Positions 20,590-32,641 are shown, counted from the first letter of the stretch. The stretch is DNA of 64,000 nucleotides from Echinarachnius parma (GCA_037951105.1 JBAMJV010002091.1:153595-217594), one strand, 5' to 3'. Notes: a model not told the origin generated them from the letters alone. Translations and numbers: made by a program.

Positions 20590-22060
20590 AACTGAGGTCA
20601 TAGAACATCTGAAAGATGGAAACATTATCTTTTATGTAACAAATCTCCCGTTTATCTCCTCCTCCTCAAGCTAATTATTTCCAAGCTCATGAATTTAGAA
20701 AAGCTTTCTAGATTTTTTTATTTTCCACCAAGTCTATAAGGTCGTGGAATAATTATTTGTTGAAATTGGGAAACCATCACATTTTTCAACAATTCATCGA
20801 TCTACACATGCAACATGTATTGTTGATTATTTTGTTCACTTGACTTTGGGAACACATTTTGTAGACTTAAGGTTTTCAACCAAGGTAATAGAACATCTTT
20901 GAAATATGGAAAATTTATATTTTCAGAACAATTCAGCTACATTTGTTATCAAAGCAATGCCATATATTGTCTTGTTTATTGATTTACTTGAATTTTTGGG
21001 AACACATTTTGTAGACTTGACGTTTTAAACCAAGGTCATCGAACATCTTTGAAATATGGAACAAATTATATTTTCAGAACATTTCAGTAATTTGCTATCA
21101 AAGCCATGCAACATTTTGTCTAGCTTATTTTATTTATTCACTTGATATCATTTGAACCTGATTTGTCTTTGGGAACAATTTTTTTAGACTTGACGTTTTC
21201 AACCACAGTCATGTTTGAAATATTGACAAAATTATAATTTCAGAACATAATAGGCACATGTTCATTCGTTATTATTAAGCCATGCAACATTTTGTCTTGT
21301 TTATTTATTTAATTGAATTTTTGGGAACAAATTTTGTAGACTTGACGTTTTCAACCAAGGTCATCGAACATCTTTGAAATATGGTAAAAATTATATTTTC
21401 AGAACAATTCAGTTACAATTGTTATCAAAGCCATGCAACATTTTGTCTAGCTTATTTTATTTATTCACTTGATATCAAACCTGACTTGTCTTTGGAAACA
21501 CTTTTTGTTGACTTGACGTTTTCAACCAACTTTATATTTTCTCTACAAGGCTCAAGTCCAAGGTCATAGAACATCTTTGAAATGTGGAAACCATTATAGT
21601 TTCGAGAACAATTCATCCATTAATCATGCTACTTATGTCTTGTTTATTTATTCAGTTAATTTCCAACCTGATCAGACTTAGAAAATCCTTTTTATTTACT
21701 AACAAGGCTCAAGTCCAAGGTCATAGAACATCTTTGAAATATGGGAACCATTATAGTTTCTATAACAATTCATCCATTACTCATGCCACTTATGGCTTGT
21801 TTATTTATTGAGATAATTTCCAACCCTATACCGATTTCTAAAATCCTTTTGATTTTCTAACAAGGCCCAAGTCCAAGGTCATAGAACATCTTTGAAATAC
21901 GGGAACCATTAGTTTCTAGAACAATTTATCCATTACTCATATTGTGCTACTTTTACAGCTTGTTTATTTATTCAGTTGATTTCAAACCTGACTTGAATTA
22001 TGGAAAACTTTCTAGATTTGTTGATTTCAGCAAGGTTTAAATACCAAACATCTGGTTTTT
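20590..22060. repeat. ~157-bp tandem array, eight units
   Basis: GAACATCTTTGAAATATGG recurs at about 20602 (diverged), 20891, 21041, 21211 (partial), 21366, 21569, 21726 and 21884. Each unit also has AGACTTGACGTTTTCAACC, AGAACAATTCA, ATGCAACATTTTGTCTTG and TTTATTTATTCAGTTGA. From 21540 the units gain CAAGGCTCAAGTCCAAGGTC, showing a switch of subtype inside the array. AT-rich, non-coding. Confidence 0.88.
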
Positions 22061-22259
22061 TTTAAAGTATACATGATTGAAAGTGCCTTTGGATGTTCAA
22101 AAAAGTATCTGGATTGTGGATAGTCTGTCACATAGAATGTGTGTTACACATTATTTTCAACGACTTACAAGTGTCTATAGCTGTTACTTTGTTGCTCCCT
22201 ATTACATGATTTCGGAAAACTCTTTAGATTTCTGTAGTTTTCACCCTGGTTTTATCACC

Positions 22260-22459
22260 CAGTGGCGTATAAAGTTAGGAGGGGAGGGGAGGGGGGGGGG
22301 GGGGGGGCTGTGCCCCTTAATAATTTGAAGAAAACAATTACAAACAAAAGGGGAACATTTCTGAAAAAACAAAGAAATACATAAGACGTGCCCCCCCCCC
22401 CAAAAAAAAAAAAATAATGGGTATGCCCCTCCAATCAGTCCGACCACGCTATGTTACTG
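22260..22459. mobile_element. hAT-like element, CAGTGGCGTAGC family, copy 2
   Basis: Left CAGTGGCGTATAAAG, right CGACCACGCTATGTTACTG. The right end in reverse complement, CAGTAACATAGCGTGGTCGG, aligns with the left end of copy 1 (9407). Holds a G16 tract, a C11 and an A12 run. No matching 8-mers remain at the flanks. Confidence 0.6.
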
Positions 22460-22559
22460 GCACTGGCATGACATGTACATATACAATTTTATGGGGGTGG
22501 GGACTTTTTTTGTGCAGAGATATAAAGCAAAATGAGACATCAGTTTCAATGGCTTTAAT

Positions 22560-23060
22560 TATCATAAAAAGGTTTTAGCATCTCTGAAGTTGACAGTTAC
22601 AATCTGATAACAGGCCCTCCTGTGTATACATGTCCAGAAAGGACTCAACAATATTTGGTTTGCAATAAATTGGTTGGGAGAGTGCAGCAGATCAAGAAAG
22701 CAAGAAACGCTGGATAATCGGTAGAAACAAGGAGCTTCAAGTTCAATTGGTAGAGAACACACTGTCGACAGTCCACACACAACCCTTAAGCTCGGGGAAA
22801 TTTGATACGATAAGACTCTTTTAAACGTTTGTTCGTTAGTTACAATCTAATAAAAGGCCTCAATCCTTTCAGTCAGTCCTTTCTCCAAGCAATGGAGAAG
22901 CTGATAAAGCCCCTAGTTCAAGCAAAACCACATCAAACACACTGTTCACACACAACCTTTAGCTTGGAAAAACTTAATTTTGTAGACTTATCTTTCAGAC
23001 TTAGTTATGTTAATAGTTACAATCTGATTGCATGCCTCGATCCTCTCAGTTTATGATTGC
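22560..23060. repeat. ~180-250-bp diverged tandem repeat
   Basis: AGTTACAATCTGATAACAGGC (22593), AGTTACAATCTAATAAAAGGC (22839) and AGTTACAATCTGATTGCATGC (23014) head three related units. CACACACAACCCTTAAGCTC / CACACACAACCTTTAGCTTG recur at 22770 and 22950. Confidence 0.7.
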
Positions 23061-23604
23061 ATTTTCTACACATCCTGTTGTGCTACATAATAAATAAGAG
23101 CTCAGTTCCAAAAGGCGCTAAATCCATTTTCCATAAAAATTGAGTTAACAATATCTACATTTATAAGCTACGTAGCTCTCTAGGAAACCACATTTTACGA
23201 CAAATTACTCTCTCAAAATCAAAATATAGAAAGTTAAATTTTCATATTCCTATAGTATAGGCACAAGTACAAAGTTGGGCAAAGAAACCCGTTTTCCTCG
23301 AAAGTTGAAAAAGTGGATATAGCGCCTTTTGGAAGAAAGCTCTTCTTTTTTATCATGATTGATAGCAATGATGAGTTTACAAATGTTGACAGCATGTACG
23401 AAAAAGGTCGATGTTTGCACTTTGCAGAAACTGGAGTAATTTGATTTAATTTCTATTTGGTGTCTGACACTAGTGACAGGTAACAGAAATACCACCCTCC
23501 GAGTCACTGCAGAAACAAACTGTGTCTAGTTTGTCCTGTAAATTGGATAGAAAGTGCACCTTGATGATATTGTTTCTATACCCAAGCCTCCACACTAACT
23601 GTTT

Positions 23605-23845
23605 TCTCAGTTAGTAAAATCATAAATGTTCTAAAACTTTACTTGCCCAAACAGACAATTTACCTGTCTGTTTACTTCAAGATGAGATTCACATCTAAGG
23701 AACGAAATTCTACTCTCGCAGATGAAGATAAATTTAAGTTACCTGATCAGGCAAGCGAACTTAACAATTTATTCGATTTTACTTGCCCGACATCAATTTT
23801 GAATTCTTCTCGGGGCAAGCGGGCAAGTGCCCTGCTATACCAGAT
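23605..23845. repeat. Degenerate GGGCAAGT repeat, copy 2
   Basis: TTAGTAAAATCATAAATGTT and TTTACTTGCCCAAACAG also occur at 25346-25385. The right end CGGGGCAAGCGGGCAAGTGC then CCTG, in reverse complement, reads CAGGGCACTTGCCCG, a relative of the CAGGGCTCAACACTTGC end of the hAT-like element at 49154. Confidence 0.6.
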
Positions 23846-23917
23846 TTTTAAAAACTAGTATTGATATCCTAATTAATATTAACTAATTTTACATTCAATG
23901 GGAAATAAGAATAGTGT

Positions 23918-23995
23918 AGGTTGTGTGGGTTGATCGATTGGGCGTTGTGACTTTCCAATCATGTAATTCTGGGTTCAAAACTTAGCGATTGTCCA
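23918..23995 (+). repeat. Possible tRNA-derived SINE head
   Basis: GTGGGTTGATCGATTGGGCG, then CTTTCCAATCATG and CTGGGTTCAAAACTTAG, resemble A-box, anticodon arm and B box of a tRNA-derived SINE. Comparable words are at 18578-18645. No body or tail is seen, and the cloverleaf does not close. Confidence 0.3.
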
Positions 23996-24104
23996 GCATT
24001 TCATGTCTGTCAGCAATACAGAAGAGATTGTACAGTTTTATTTTACATAGGGTGCTTCAAGAAATATGTGAGGGTATGTAAAACTAAGTGCAATATTTGA
24101 AGAA

Positions 24105-24185
24105 AACAAGCATGATTTTGAATCGAAATAAACTCTGTTTGATCAAAATTGGCTCAGAAACAGTTGAAATAACTTTGATGGGCGT
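24105..24185 (-). mobile_element. Fragment of the GGGATAGTTGAG TTAA MITE
   Basis: TTTTGAATCGAAATAAACTC, TTTGATCAAAATTGGCTCAG and AAACAGTTGAAATAACTTTG correspond to AATAAACTTTATTTGATCAA...GGTTCAGAAATGGCTGAAAT of the copy at 41298-41860. Only this internal block remains; orientation relative to that copy is not certain. Confidence 0.5.
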
Positions 24186-24554
24186 TTTTACTTTACTAAA
24201 TCAAGTATTTATTTACCAGTCCATGACAGTTCATGGATGTTTCACGCAAATGCTCCGGAAGAGATGGTATTTAACAACTGACGTACATGAATCTCTTCAA
24301 ACACAGCTTGAACCTCTCTGTTTGAATCATCCCTAAATTCAATTTCATTCTCTCAATCAAAACAAGTGTTCAGCTCTGCTACACTTATTTCTAGTACTGA
24401 GAGGCAATTTAGAAAACTGATTTGAAATTGTCATAAAACAAAAGGAGAAATGCAATTCATTCAATTGTATTAGATTGATGGAAGGTGTCGGTGTAAACTA
24501 TCGCTTGCTGGGAGGTGATTGGTCGAAAGAGAGAGGGAGAGAAGTTTGGGAGAG

Positions 24555-24987
24555 TTAAAGGGAACCACCACCCAAAAATAATATTTTCATAAATGAAAGA
24601 TAATAGTTTTAGTAGTTCATTCCACCAACAATTTACAGAAAAATAGGTTTCCAGACAAATTAAAACTTTGAAAAATCATCACCATACTAAAGTAAGTGTT
24701 CATGGGTGTGTAGACGAAGACTATATACTCCATTGTCTAGGAGGTACAAGTCTTCTGTGATGCTATTGTCTTCAAATGCACGCGTGTATAGAATTGGCGC
24801 ACTCGCAGACGTTTGGCGCTTAATACGGAACCATCGGCCCTTTTGGTTCCGTAGGTTCCAGTCATCAATTCCATTGTTTATGAATTACACAACCCTTTGC
24901 AAAGTGTTGGACATCTACCTAATATGAAACAACGGTACCAAAACATACATAACCCTGTGTTCTTCTCTGCGTGGTGGTCCCCTTTAA
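24555..24987 (+). mobile_element. TTAA MITE, TTAAAGGGAACCACCACC family, copy 2
   Basis: Left TTAAAGGGAACCACCACCC, right GTGGTGGTCCCCTTTAA, TTAA at both ends, 433 bp. The body holds GGAACCATCGGCC / GGTTCCGTAGGTTCC and aligns in reverse to 12445-12875. T2/Kolobok-like by its ends. Confidence 0.88.
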
Positions 24988-25025
24988 ATCCAGCCTCAAC
25001 ACTAACTTTATTTCTCTACTGGCCA

Positions 25026-25336
25026 GGGGGGTGTTTCACAAAGATCCTAAGTTGAACTTAGCACTAAGTTGGACTCAAATATTATGAAAAGCCATTTGTA
25101 GCCTTGGAATAAAATATATTCCAAAGTAAAAAACAAGAATGTTAGACTTTTCCTAAATGTTGCATCAAAAACATGAACTCCCCTTGATAATAGAAAATAT
25201 CAATGATTTGAATGAACATTTTATGGCTAAAAAAAAAATTATTACAAAAGAAAATTCAAAGAAACTAACGGCTTTCCATACTTTTTAAGTCCATCTTAGA
25301 GTTAAGTTCAACTTAGGATCTTTGTGAAACACCCCC
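25026..25336. mobile_element. Long-TIR MITE, family A, copy 3
   Basis: Ends GGGGTGTTTCACAAAGATCC / GGATCTTTGTGAAACACCCC, about 311 bp, same internal GAAAAGCCATTT / CGGCTTTCCATA inverted pair as copies 1 and 2. No ORF. Confidence 0.88.
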
Positions 25337-25340
25337 ATGT

Positions 25341-25430
25341 ACAGGCAAGTAAAATCATAAATGTTAACAAATTTACTTGCCCAATTAGATATTTTACTTG
25401 CCTGCTTTTATACTTCTAGATGAGATTATA
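25341..25430. repeat. Degenerate GGGCAAGT repeat, copy 3
   Basis: CAGGCAAGTAAAATCATAAA, TTTACTTGCCCAATTAG and TTTTACTTGCCTGC, closely matching 23605-23700. It starts just right of the family A MITE. Confidence 0.55.
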
Positions 25431-25517
25431 CAAATGGAGTAACATTGATCAGATCAGATGCATAAAGGCCTCATGGCACTAGCTAATCCTAAATTCATAA
25501 TATAAATTGCTGTATTC

Positions 25518-26161
25518 TTAAAGGGACTGTCCGCCTTTTGCAAGCCAAATTTCAAAAGTTGCGAGCTAATTGTCTTATAGGAAAGAAAATGTCATTTAAA
25601 ATAGCATGCCTGAAAAAATTAGGGCTTGAAATTTCTTTTTCGTGGAGTTATAGACCTCAAAATAATAAAACGACACAGCGCGTTTAATTGTGCATTATAC
25701 GAGTATTCACCCGGTGCGAAATTTCGCTCATGGCGCATTCCACGGAGTACCACGTTGCTGTGCGTGACCACTATGTGACCCGCACACATATTGTGATCGA
25801 ACAATGGCGTAAGCGAATACCAAACAAAATAACCAAAACTTGCTAAAACTGACTACATGTAATTGTATATTCTTAATTTTCTAGACCTTTTCCGTGACAT
25901 ACCTTTACAAATGTCAGCTTCACAATAACTTTACAAGAATAAGTACAATATTGTTGTAATATTATGCTTAATCAGTTAAACTCCTTTATTGACCGATATA
26001 TAGTTTGGTGGAGGGAGGGGCGCATTCGTTTTTCAATCGTAGAATCCAAATTACAGGGCTGTTCGATCTTAATTTTTGTGTGTGTGTCATGGTTACATTC
26101 ATCCTCATCCGTCTACTGGAAACTGTTCAGACGATTTGTATAAGGCGGACAGTCCCTTTAA
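25518..26161. mobile_element. TTAA MITE, TTAAAGGGACTGTCCGCC family
   Basis: TTAAAGGGACTGTCCGCC at the left is mirrored by GGCGGACAGTCCCTTTAA at the right. 644 bp with a moderately CpG-rich middle (CACAGCGCG, CGGTGCGAAATTTCGC). TTAA duplication and TTAAAGGRR ends fit the T2/Kolobok type. Single copy in this window. No transposase frame. Confidence 0.87.
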
Positions 26162-26234
26162 ACCAGTTGTTACCGACATTTAGACACATTTTCTTGTGAA
26201 AAGGCTACATTCCCACATATCAGATATAGCTATA

Positions 26235-28244
26235 GGGCAATTCCAAGCAAACATTGACATAACCACTGATTTTTCAAATTCGTTGTACCATAACAAATTT
26301 GGTATCAAATGAAAGCTAAAAGATTGAACTTTCCAAAAATGTATTTTGTTTTTGAAAAAAAAAATTGTAAACTATTATTTTATTGTTAATATATAGCATG
26401 AATTAATTTTCAGTTATTTTCACAAAACATTCAATTAAATATTAAGCATAAAAGAACTGCGAAAAGGAGTTTTCATAAAATTTTATTTCAGTGTTGATAG
26501 GATCATTGCTTCAATTTTTCAGATAAATATCAATTTCGTCATTTTCGCTCTTCGTTCCGCTTCAGTGACTGTCTCATTTACAATCATTAATATGTCACGG
26601 CGTTACACTAAAAACATATATTTTTAATATTTCTGGAAAAATATGAATGGGAATGAAATAATTTTTTGTTTTCTCTGTATTAGCCCATAGGGCTATAATA
26701 TGCATGCTGAATAGCAGCATTATCTTTTACCACTTATTAATATAATCAATATCAATTTGGTCACGGCGTTACGTTTTGTGTAACGCCGTGACGCTACCTA
26801 CTGGATTCCCATTGACATAACACAGTAGACATAATCAAATAGTGTAAGATATTTTTTGTAGGTATGCTTGGGCATTGCTCATGCTATAATTATATGAATA
26901 GGGTCAGTTGATAATGTTTCCATCTCAAAGTTACCCGAGTCATGTATGTGTATGGGTTGTATGTCCGTCTGTCTGTATGTGCATCTGTACATCAGTGTTC
27001 TTTTTTTTGCAATATCTCAAGAATCGTTGGATGGATTTCGTTCAAACTTTGTACAATCCATGTATTTAGAGGTACGGATTATTGGATATGATTTTCGTCC
27101 ATGAGGTCAAAGGTCAAAGGTCACATAGCTAACAAATATGCAAAAATTATATTATTATCAAGATAGTTTGAGAATCATTGAAGGATAACATGATAATAAT
27201 ACTGGTATGCGTCCAGTGAAGTATATGACCTGATTAGGGAATGGTGTCATGGGAGGTCATAGGTCAACAGGTCAAAATATTGTTGTTTTTTGTTCTCACA
27301 ATTAAGTTCCAGAATCAATGTTAGAAAGAGTACTGTAGGCAAAAGACAATTTTCTGAAACTGTTTGGGGCACAGGTCAAAGGTCACTCGGATAATTACCA
27401 ATTCAAAAACAAACATTTACTAACTCTGGAATCATGTTACATGAAACAAATCACTTGCAAATATGCACTGTGCAGACCAAAAATTAAACATTTGTATGTT
27501 ATTTTGAGAAACAAGGTCAAAGGTCAGATGTCAAAGGTCTCATATTTCATTGTTACATTTAAGTATGTATTTTGGTTTTAATATTTGATGGTTCCATTAA
27601 CTAACTTCTGAAATAGATAAGAATTTCAATTATGTCCTAAAAGATTTTTTGATCAATAGAGGGCGCTGTGCTGCAAATTTGTGTCATGCGGATGATCATT
27701 TAATAGCATCTTGGTTATATCACCCATTCATCTAGTTCTTTATTGCTTCTGGATCACTACATTAAAATTATATCATATTATTCATCTCTTTAATATCTCC
27801 CATATATATAACATGTACAATTCAGAGGTCACGGCGTTACAGTCACGGCGTTACAGTGCATAAATACATTTATGATATCATATTTACTATGAGCATTGGA
27901 TTTTTTCTACATTTTTATTTGGATGTTCTAGCTTGATGTCTAGTACAAAGAATCAATGTGACAAAAGTGCAAAATGTTCCTGTAGTTCACAGAGTTTACT
28001 TAGTTTCTTAGCATGTAAGAAACCCATGTCTTTTTGCCGTCACGGTGTTACGGCAGATATTGATATTCATGATTAATAATTTATTGGGAATTTTGGTTTT
28101 CTTGCCTATTGTAAATTATTGGTAGGATAGTGGTTACAGATGCATATCAAAAGTTGGTTCTAGATATTTAGATTTTATGAGTTATTTGGACTTTCATTGT
28201 GAGAAACGCCCTCTGACCGTCACGGCGTTTGCTTGGAATTGCCC
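26235..28244. mobile_element. 2-kb TIR element with dispersed GTCACGGCGTTAC motif
   Basis: GGGCAATTCCAAGCAAAC (26235-26252) is exactly mirrored at 28227-28244; TATA flanks both sides (26231-26234, 28245-28248). GTCACGGCGTTAC or a one-base variant occurs at about 26576, 26759, 27829, 27841, 28039 and 28216 and in inverted form at 26782. The 26760/26782 pair makes a 13-bp perfect hairpin with a 7-base loop. 26930-27545 carries a block with nuclear-receptor half-sites. No coding frame. The superfamily is uncertain (TA or TATA duplication). Confidence 0.8.
26930..27560 (-). repeat. AGGTCA-rich block inside the 2-kb element
   Basis: TGAGGTCAAAGGTCAAAGGTC (27107-27121), GGAGGTCATAGGTCAACAGG, ACAGGTCAAAGGTCACTCGG and AAGGTCAAAGGTCAGATGTC are spread over 440 bp. 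A phrase TGCAATATCTCAAGAATCG...TTCAAACTTTGTAC at about 27009-27055 is the reverse of the TTCTTGAGATAT / ACCAAGTTTGA phrase of the satellite elements at 3188 and 53628, so this is a distant relative on the other strand without TGCCTCCG ends. Confidence 0.65.
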
Positions 28245-28279
28245 TATATCTAGAGTATAGCTATAAATACACTGTTCAT

Positions 28280-30650
28280 TACCTTGCATTTCTTATGATA
28301 ATACAATGTTTGGACATTTGGCCAATACTATTCATATTAAACATTTGGTTAAAGTCTGAAATCAAATAAAGTATAGCTATATATTCATTTAATAGCATTT
28401 CTTGTGATAATACAATGTTCAGAGACTGGGCGGCTAATATTGCCCATAATTGTAATATCAACATCCACAACCTAGGGTGTGAAATAAAATTATCAAAAGG
28501 ACAGACATTTTCAGAAAGGTCATGTCTCAATCATGATAAAGCTGCTTTTTTATGTTTTTATTGATACACTTTTGTATAAAAAAAAGTTATATTCATGAAT
28601 CTACTTCTATCAGAAAAGGTATTCAAAAGAGAGAGTTTTGAAAAAGTAAAGCTACAGTATACAATGTCCTTTTTATAAATTTCTTATAAATAGCTATATC
28701 TGTGAATTGCATTTTTATTATGACAATACAATGTTCAGACATTGCTCTGATAATGCCCATACTTGATACTGTATAAAAAGTTAAATTCATCTACTTCTAT
28801 CAGAAAAGGTTTTCAAATATAGCCAAGTTTAGTAATTATATTCATTGTATTTCTTATGATAATACCATGTTCAGACATTGCTCTGATAACGTCCGTCCGT
28901 CCATACTTGCAATATCAACATCCACAACCTAAGGTGTGAAATAAAATCACCCAAAGGACAGAAACTTTCAGAAAGGTCATGTCTCAATCATGATGAAGCT
29001 GCGTTTTGATATATAAAAAGTTAAATTCATCTACTTCTATCAGAAAAGGTTTTCAAAAGAGAGTTTTCAAATATAGCCAAGTTTAGTCATATATATTTAT
29101 GGTATTTCTTATGATAATACAATGTTCAGACAATCCGCCAATATATACCGCCCATACTTGTAATATCAACATCCACAACCTAGGGTGTAAAATAAAATTA
29201 CACAAAGGACAGAAACTTTCAGAAAGGTCATGTCTCAATCATGATAAAGCTGCTTTTTTATGTTTTTATTGATTGTAAAAAAAAAGTTATATTCATGAAT
29301 CTACTTCTATCAGAAAAGGTTTTCAAAAGAGAGTTTTCAAATATAGTTAAATATATAGCTATACAATGTCCTTTTTATACATTTCTTATAAATAATACAA
29401 TGTTCAGACATTGCTCTGATAACGTCCGTCCATACTTGTAATATCAACATCCACAACCTAGGGTGTGAAATAAAATCACCCACAGGAAAGAAACTTTCAG
29501 AAAGGTCATGTCTCAATCATGATAAAGCTGCGTTTTGATACTGTATAAAAAGTTAAATTCATCTACTTCTATCAGAAAAGGTTTTCAAATATAGCCAAGT
29601 TTAGTAATTATATTCATTGTATTTCTTATGATAATACCATGTTCAGACATTGCTCTGATAACGTCCGTCCGTCCATACTTGCAATATCAACATCCACAAC
29701 CTAGGGTGTGAAATAAAATCACCCAAACGACAGATACTTTCAGAAAGGTCATGTCTCAATCATGATGAAACAGCTTTTTAATGTTTTTACTGATACACTT
29801 TTATAAGCAAACTTTTATTCATCTACTTCAATCAGAAAATGTTTTCAAAAGAGAGTTTTCAAATATAGCCAAGTAAAGTATGATGTCCATTTCATGTTTT
29901 TTTACATGATAATTTACAATGTTCAGAGACTGGGCGGCCGATTATCGCCGATACTAACCATACTTGTAATATCAACATCCACAACCTAGGGTGTGAAATA
30001 AAATTACCCAAAGGACAATCATGATGAAGCTACTTTTTGATGTTTTTATTGATACACTTTTATAGAAAAAAAGTTTTATTCATGAATCTACTTCTATCAG
30101 AAAAGGTTTTCAAAAGAGAGAGTTTTCAAATATAGCTAAGTATAGCTATACAATGTCCTTTTTATAAATGTCTTATAAATAATACAATCTTCAGACATTG
30201 CTCTGATAACGTCCGTCCATACTTGTAATATCAACATCCACAACCTAGGGTGTGAAATAAAATCACCCACAGGAAAGAAACGTTCAGAAAGGTCATGTCT
30301 CAATCATGATAAAACTGCTTTTTATGTTTGTATTGACTTTCATACAAAGTTTAATTCATCTACTTCTATCAGAAAAGTGTTTCAAAAGAGAGAGTTTTTA
30401 AAAAATTATAGTACTATATGATGTCCATTTTATGGTATTTTTATGATAATACAATGTTCAAGACACTGGGTCAATACTGCCCATATTTGTAATGTCAACC
30501 TAGACAACCTAAAGTGTGAAATTAAATTATCTGAAAGGAAATAACTTTTTAGAAAGGTCATGTCTCATTCATGATGAAGCAGCTTTTTGATGTTTTTATT
30601 AATATATTTCTATTCATCTAATTCAATCAGAAAGGTTGATTGACCCTAGC
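28280..30650. repeat. ~265-bp complex tandem array, eight units
   Basis: The phrase ATCCACAACCTAGGGTGTGA recurs at about 28463, 28921, 29170, 29450, 29694, 29978, 30236 and (worn) 30500, mostly 246-283 bp apart. Other shared words: CTACTTCTATCAGAAAAGG, TTTCAGAAAGGTCATGTCTC, AATCATGATAAAGCTGC, ACAATGTTCAGACATTGCTC, TGATAACGTCCGTCC. Units differ by internal duplications, giving a higher-order pattern (29000-29700 units are most alike). Non-coding. Confidence 0.88.
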
Positions 30651-30861
30651 TTAGTCCACTGACCACTTCCCACTGAGACTGGCCAAGGGTGGACACTTGA
30701 TTTGCACATACACAAATACAATGTAAATTACCCATTTCACATTAGAGCTCTAAATCATATGCTTTTATTCATCTAAATCTCAAAGTTTGACTGACCGTTG
30801 CTAACTCCACTGACCACTTAATTTAATTTAACCCGCTGTTAGAAATTGAAGACACATCAGG

Positions 30862-31236
30862 TTAAAGGGACTGATATTGTCCAAATCCTCAAAATCCAAT
30901 TGAAATTCCAGCGGTTCCCTTGTTGTATTCTTATTAACAAAAAAAGCATGGGACAGGTTTCGGTTTTTCAAATTTCCCTTTCGTTAAAAAGATATTTACG
31001 ATTGAAGTGTTCAGATGTCAAATTATCCAATGGATCATCAGAACCATGTACAAAGTGAGTGCAATGAGTAAGTGAATGTCACTTTGCATTTTTGCTCATT
31101 ACTCGGCCATAAAAAGTCCATTTAACTTGAAATTTTCACACAACACCCAGTGGACATATCAGATAACACCAATATACATTGTATCAACCACTCATCGCTT
31201 TTTGCACATGTCAACAAAGTTACTAGATCCCTTTAA
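30862..31236 (+). mobile_element. TTAA MITE, GGGATCTAGTAACTTTGTC family, copy 1
   Basis: Left TTAAAGGGACTGATATTGTC, right ACAAAGTTACTAGATCCC then TTTAA. 375 bp. Shared body words: TTCCAGCGGTTCCCTTG, TTGTATTC, CGGTTTTTCAAATTTCCC, CGATTGAAGTGTTCAGAT, TTGCACATGTC. The full copy at 51435-51817 has cleaner TIRs. The right TTAA (31233-31236) is also the left TTAA of the next element. Confidence 0.83.
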
Positions 31237-31430
31237 CCACTTGACCGCTATAGGCTTTGTGCACACTGTACCACTCTGTGCTAAAGCGTTTTTTAGACAC
31301 ACAAAAATCCGACAATACAAAGGTTATGTAGCAAACAAGTTGCCATCATATGAAATAAATATATGGAAATCAATCAATATCAGTAATGAACTACATATAA
31401 ACATAATTGAGATATGTAGTATTACACACA

Positions 31431-31466
<36 letters not shown>

Positions 31467-31973
31467 CCTATATCATATATAGCCCTATATTATATATATA
31501 TATACAGTCAAACCTGTCTATAGTGGCCACCCAAGGGAGTCACAAATAGTGGCCATTATAGACAGGTGGCCACTATAGACAGATTAAATAGCACTGTTTT
31601 TCCATGCAGGGGATAACTTTTGATGGCCACTATAGACAGGTTGGCTGCTATAGGCAGGTGGCCACTAAGACAGGTTTGACTGTATATATAGTCGCCATTT
31701 TGAAATTGTAAGTGCACTTTCCCCGTGTACAAATCAGGCCGAAAGTGTTCTATAATTAGCCGCAAAATCTTGGATTTGTTTGTGAAAGAGCGCCATCTAT
31801 TGTTCATATTCTCAAGTTAGATAATCAGATGCTAATAGCAAAGTAGGGGTACATATAGCGCAGTGCTAATGCCTTCAACAGGAAATGGACATTGCACGTA
31901 ATAGTACGTGGTTAGCACAGAGTGTCACATCTGAATGCACGTAATAGTACGTGCTTAGCAGTCAAGTGGTTAA
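31233..31973. mobile_element. piggyBac-like TTAA element, TTAACCACTTGACYGCTA ends
   Basis: TTAACCACTTGACCGCTA at the left is mirrored by TAGCAGTCAAGTGGTTAA, one mismatch. The right subterminal region has two hairpins, each CACGTAATAGTACGTG (31896, 31938). TTAA sites with CC...GG ends fit piggyBac-type MITEs. A (TA)n run lies at 31436-31463 and a TA-type MITE at 31505-31682 is nested inside. Confidence 0.75.
31505..31682. mobile_element. pogo-like MITE nested in the TTAA element
   Basis: CAGTCAAACCTGTCTATAGT at the left, CACTAAGACAGGTTTGACTG at the right, TA on both sides (31503-31504, 31683-31684). GTGGCCACTATAGACAGG-type words recur through its 178 bp. TA duplication with a CAGT start is the Tc1/mariner-pogo pattern. 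Confidence 0.82.
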
Positions 31974-32279
31974 ATGGACTGACAAAATAACGAGATTTAA
32001 ACCTGGGTTAGATTTAATCTGCAGTAAAAAAAAAAGTGCACCAATGTGAATGGGGTAAATAACAGTGTACATCTAGATAATATAATTATGTTATTAACAA
32101 GTTAATTGTAAACTGTAAAAAACAACAACATAGGAATAGCTTACGGGACACCAAAATCCCCCAAACCAATCAGAAAATACTTGCACTGCAGTAATAGTGG
32201 TTAGGATTAAGCCCCTATTATAACAAAAAATATATGAAAAATACATCTTGGCGCTTGGGAATATTTGAATAGGAAATAC

Positions 32280-32400
32280 AGGGAATAATTTTCCCGGTAT
32301 CGCATCGCAATTCGCGATGTATTTTTAGCCATTTGCTATGCAAATTTTTTTATGAATCGCACTTGTGCGCTGCAATGCAAGATACATGTTTCCAGTCTTG
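32280..32400. repeat. CAGGGAATAATTTTCC repeat fragment
   Basis: CAGGGAATAATTTTCCC, CGCGATGTATTTTTAGCC and ATTTGCTATGCAAATTTTT are shared, in reverse, with 37790-37850 (ATTTGCTATGCAATTTTTGG, GGAAATTATTCCCTG). Also ATCGCAATTCGCGAT hairpin-like. A decayed element with CAGGG ends, possibly hAT. Confidence 0.45.
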
Positions 32401-32543
32401 GAGGTCTCGAGGCCGGCCTCGAGGCCGATTTTTTCAGTCCTCGGCCTCGGCCTTGGCCTCGTAATGCCGTGACTCGGACTCGTCCTCGGCCTCGTAGCAT
32501 GCGGCCTCGATGACTCGGGTCGAGGCCGGTTCGAGGCCGGAAG
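32398..32543. repeat. GGCCTCG-rich minisatellite
   Basis: Repeated GAGGCCGG, CTCGGCCTCGG and GGCCTCG words with GACTCGGACTCG in the middle (32472). The same hexamer forms the array at 34253-34395. Very CpG-rich against AT-rich flanks. It lies about 430 bp upstream of the candidate gene start at 32975. Confidence 0.8.
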
Positions 32544-32631
32544 ATTTCATAGAATCTGGTGAATTTAAGATTCAACATTTGCATCGGCCCGGAAGCGCGT
32601 ATCAATATAAGTGTGTGTGAGTGATGAGACC

Positions 32632-32641
32632 GTATATATAT
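32632..32641 (+). promoter_or_regulatory. Possible TATA box of the candidate gene
   Basis: GTATATATAT in a region where CpG returns to moderate density. Downstream at 32752 a good donor (GGAA|GTAAGT) and near 32954 an acceptor-like TTATAG...ATACAG could bound a 5' untranslated intron before the ATG at 32975. Purely sequence-based and weak. Confidence 0.2.
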
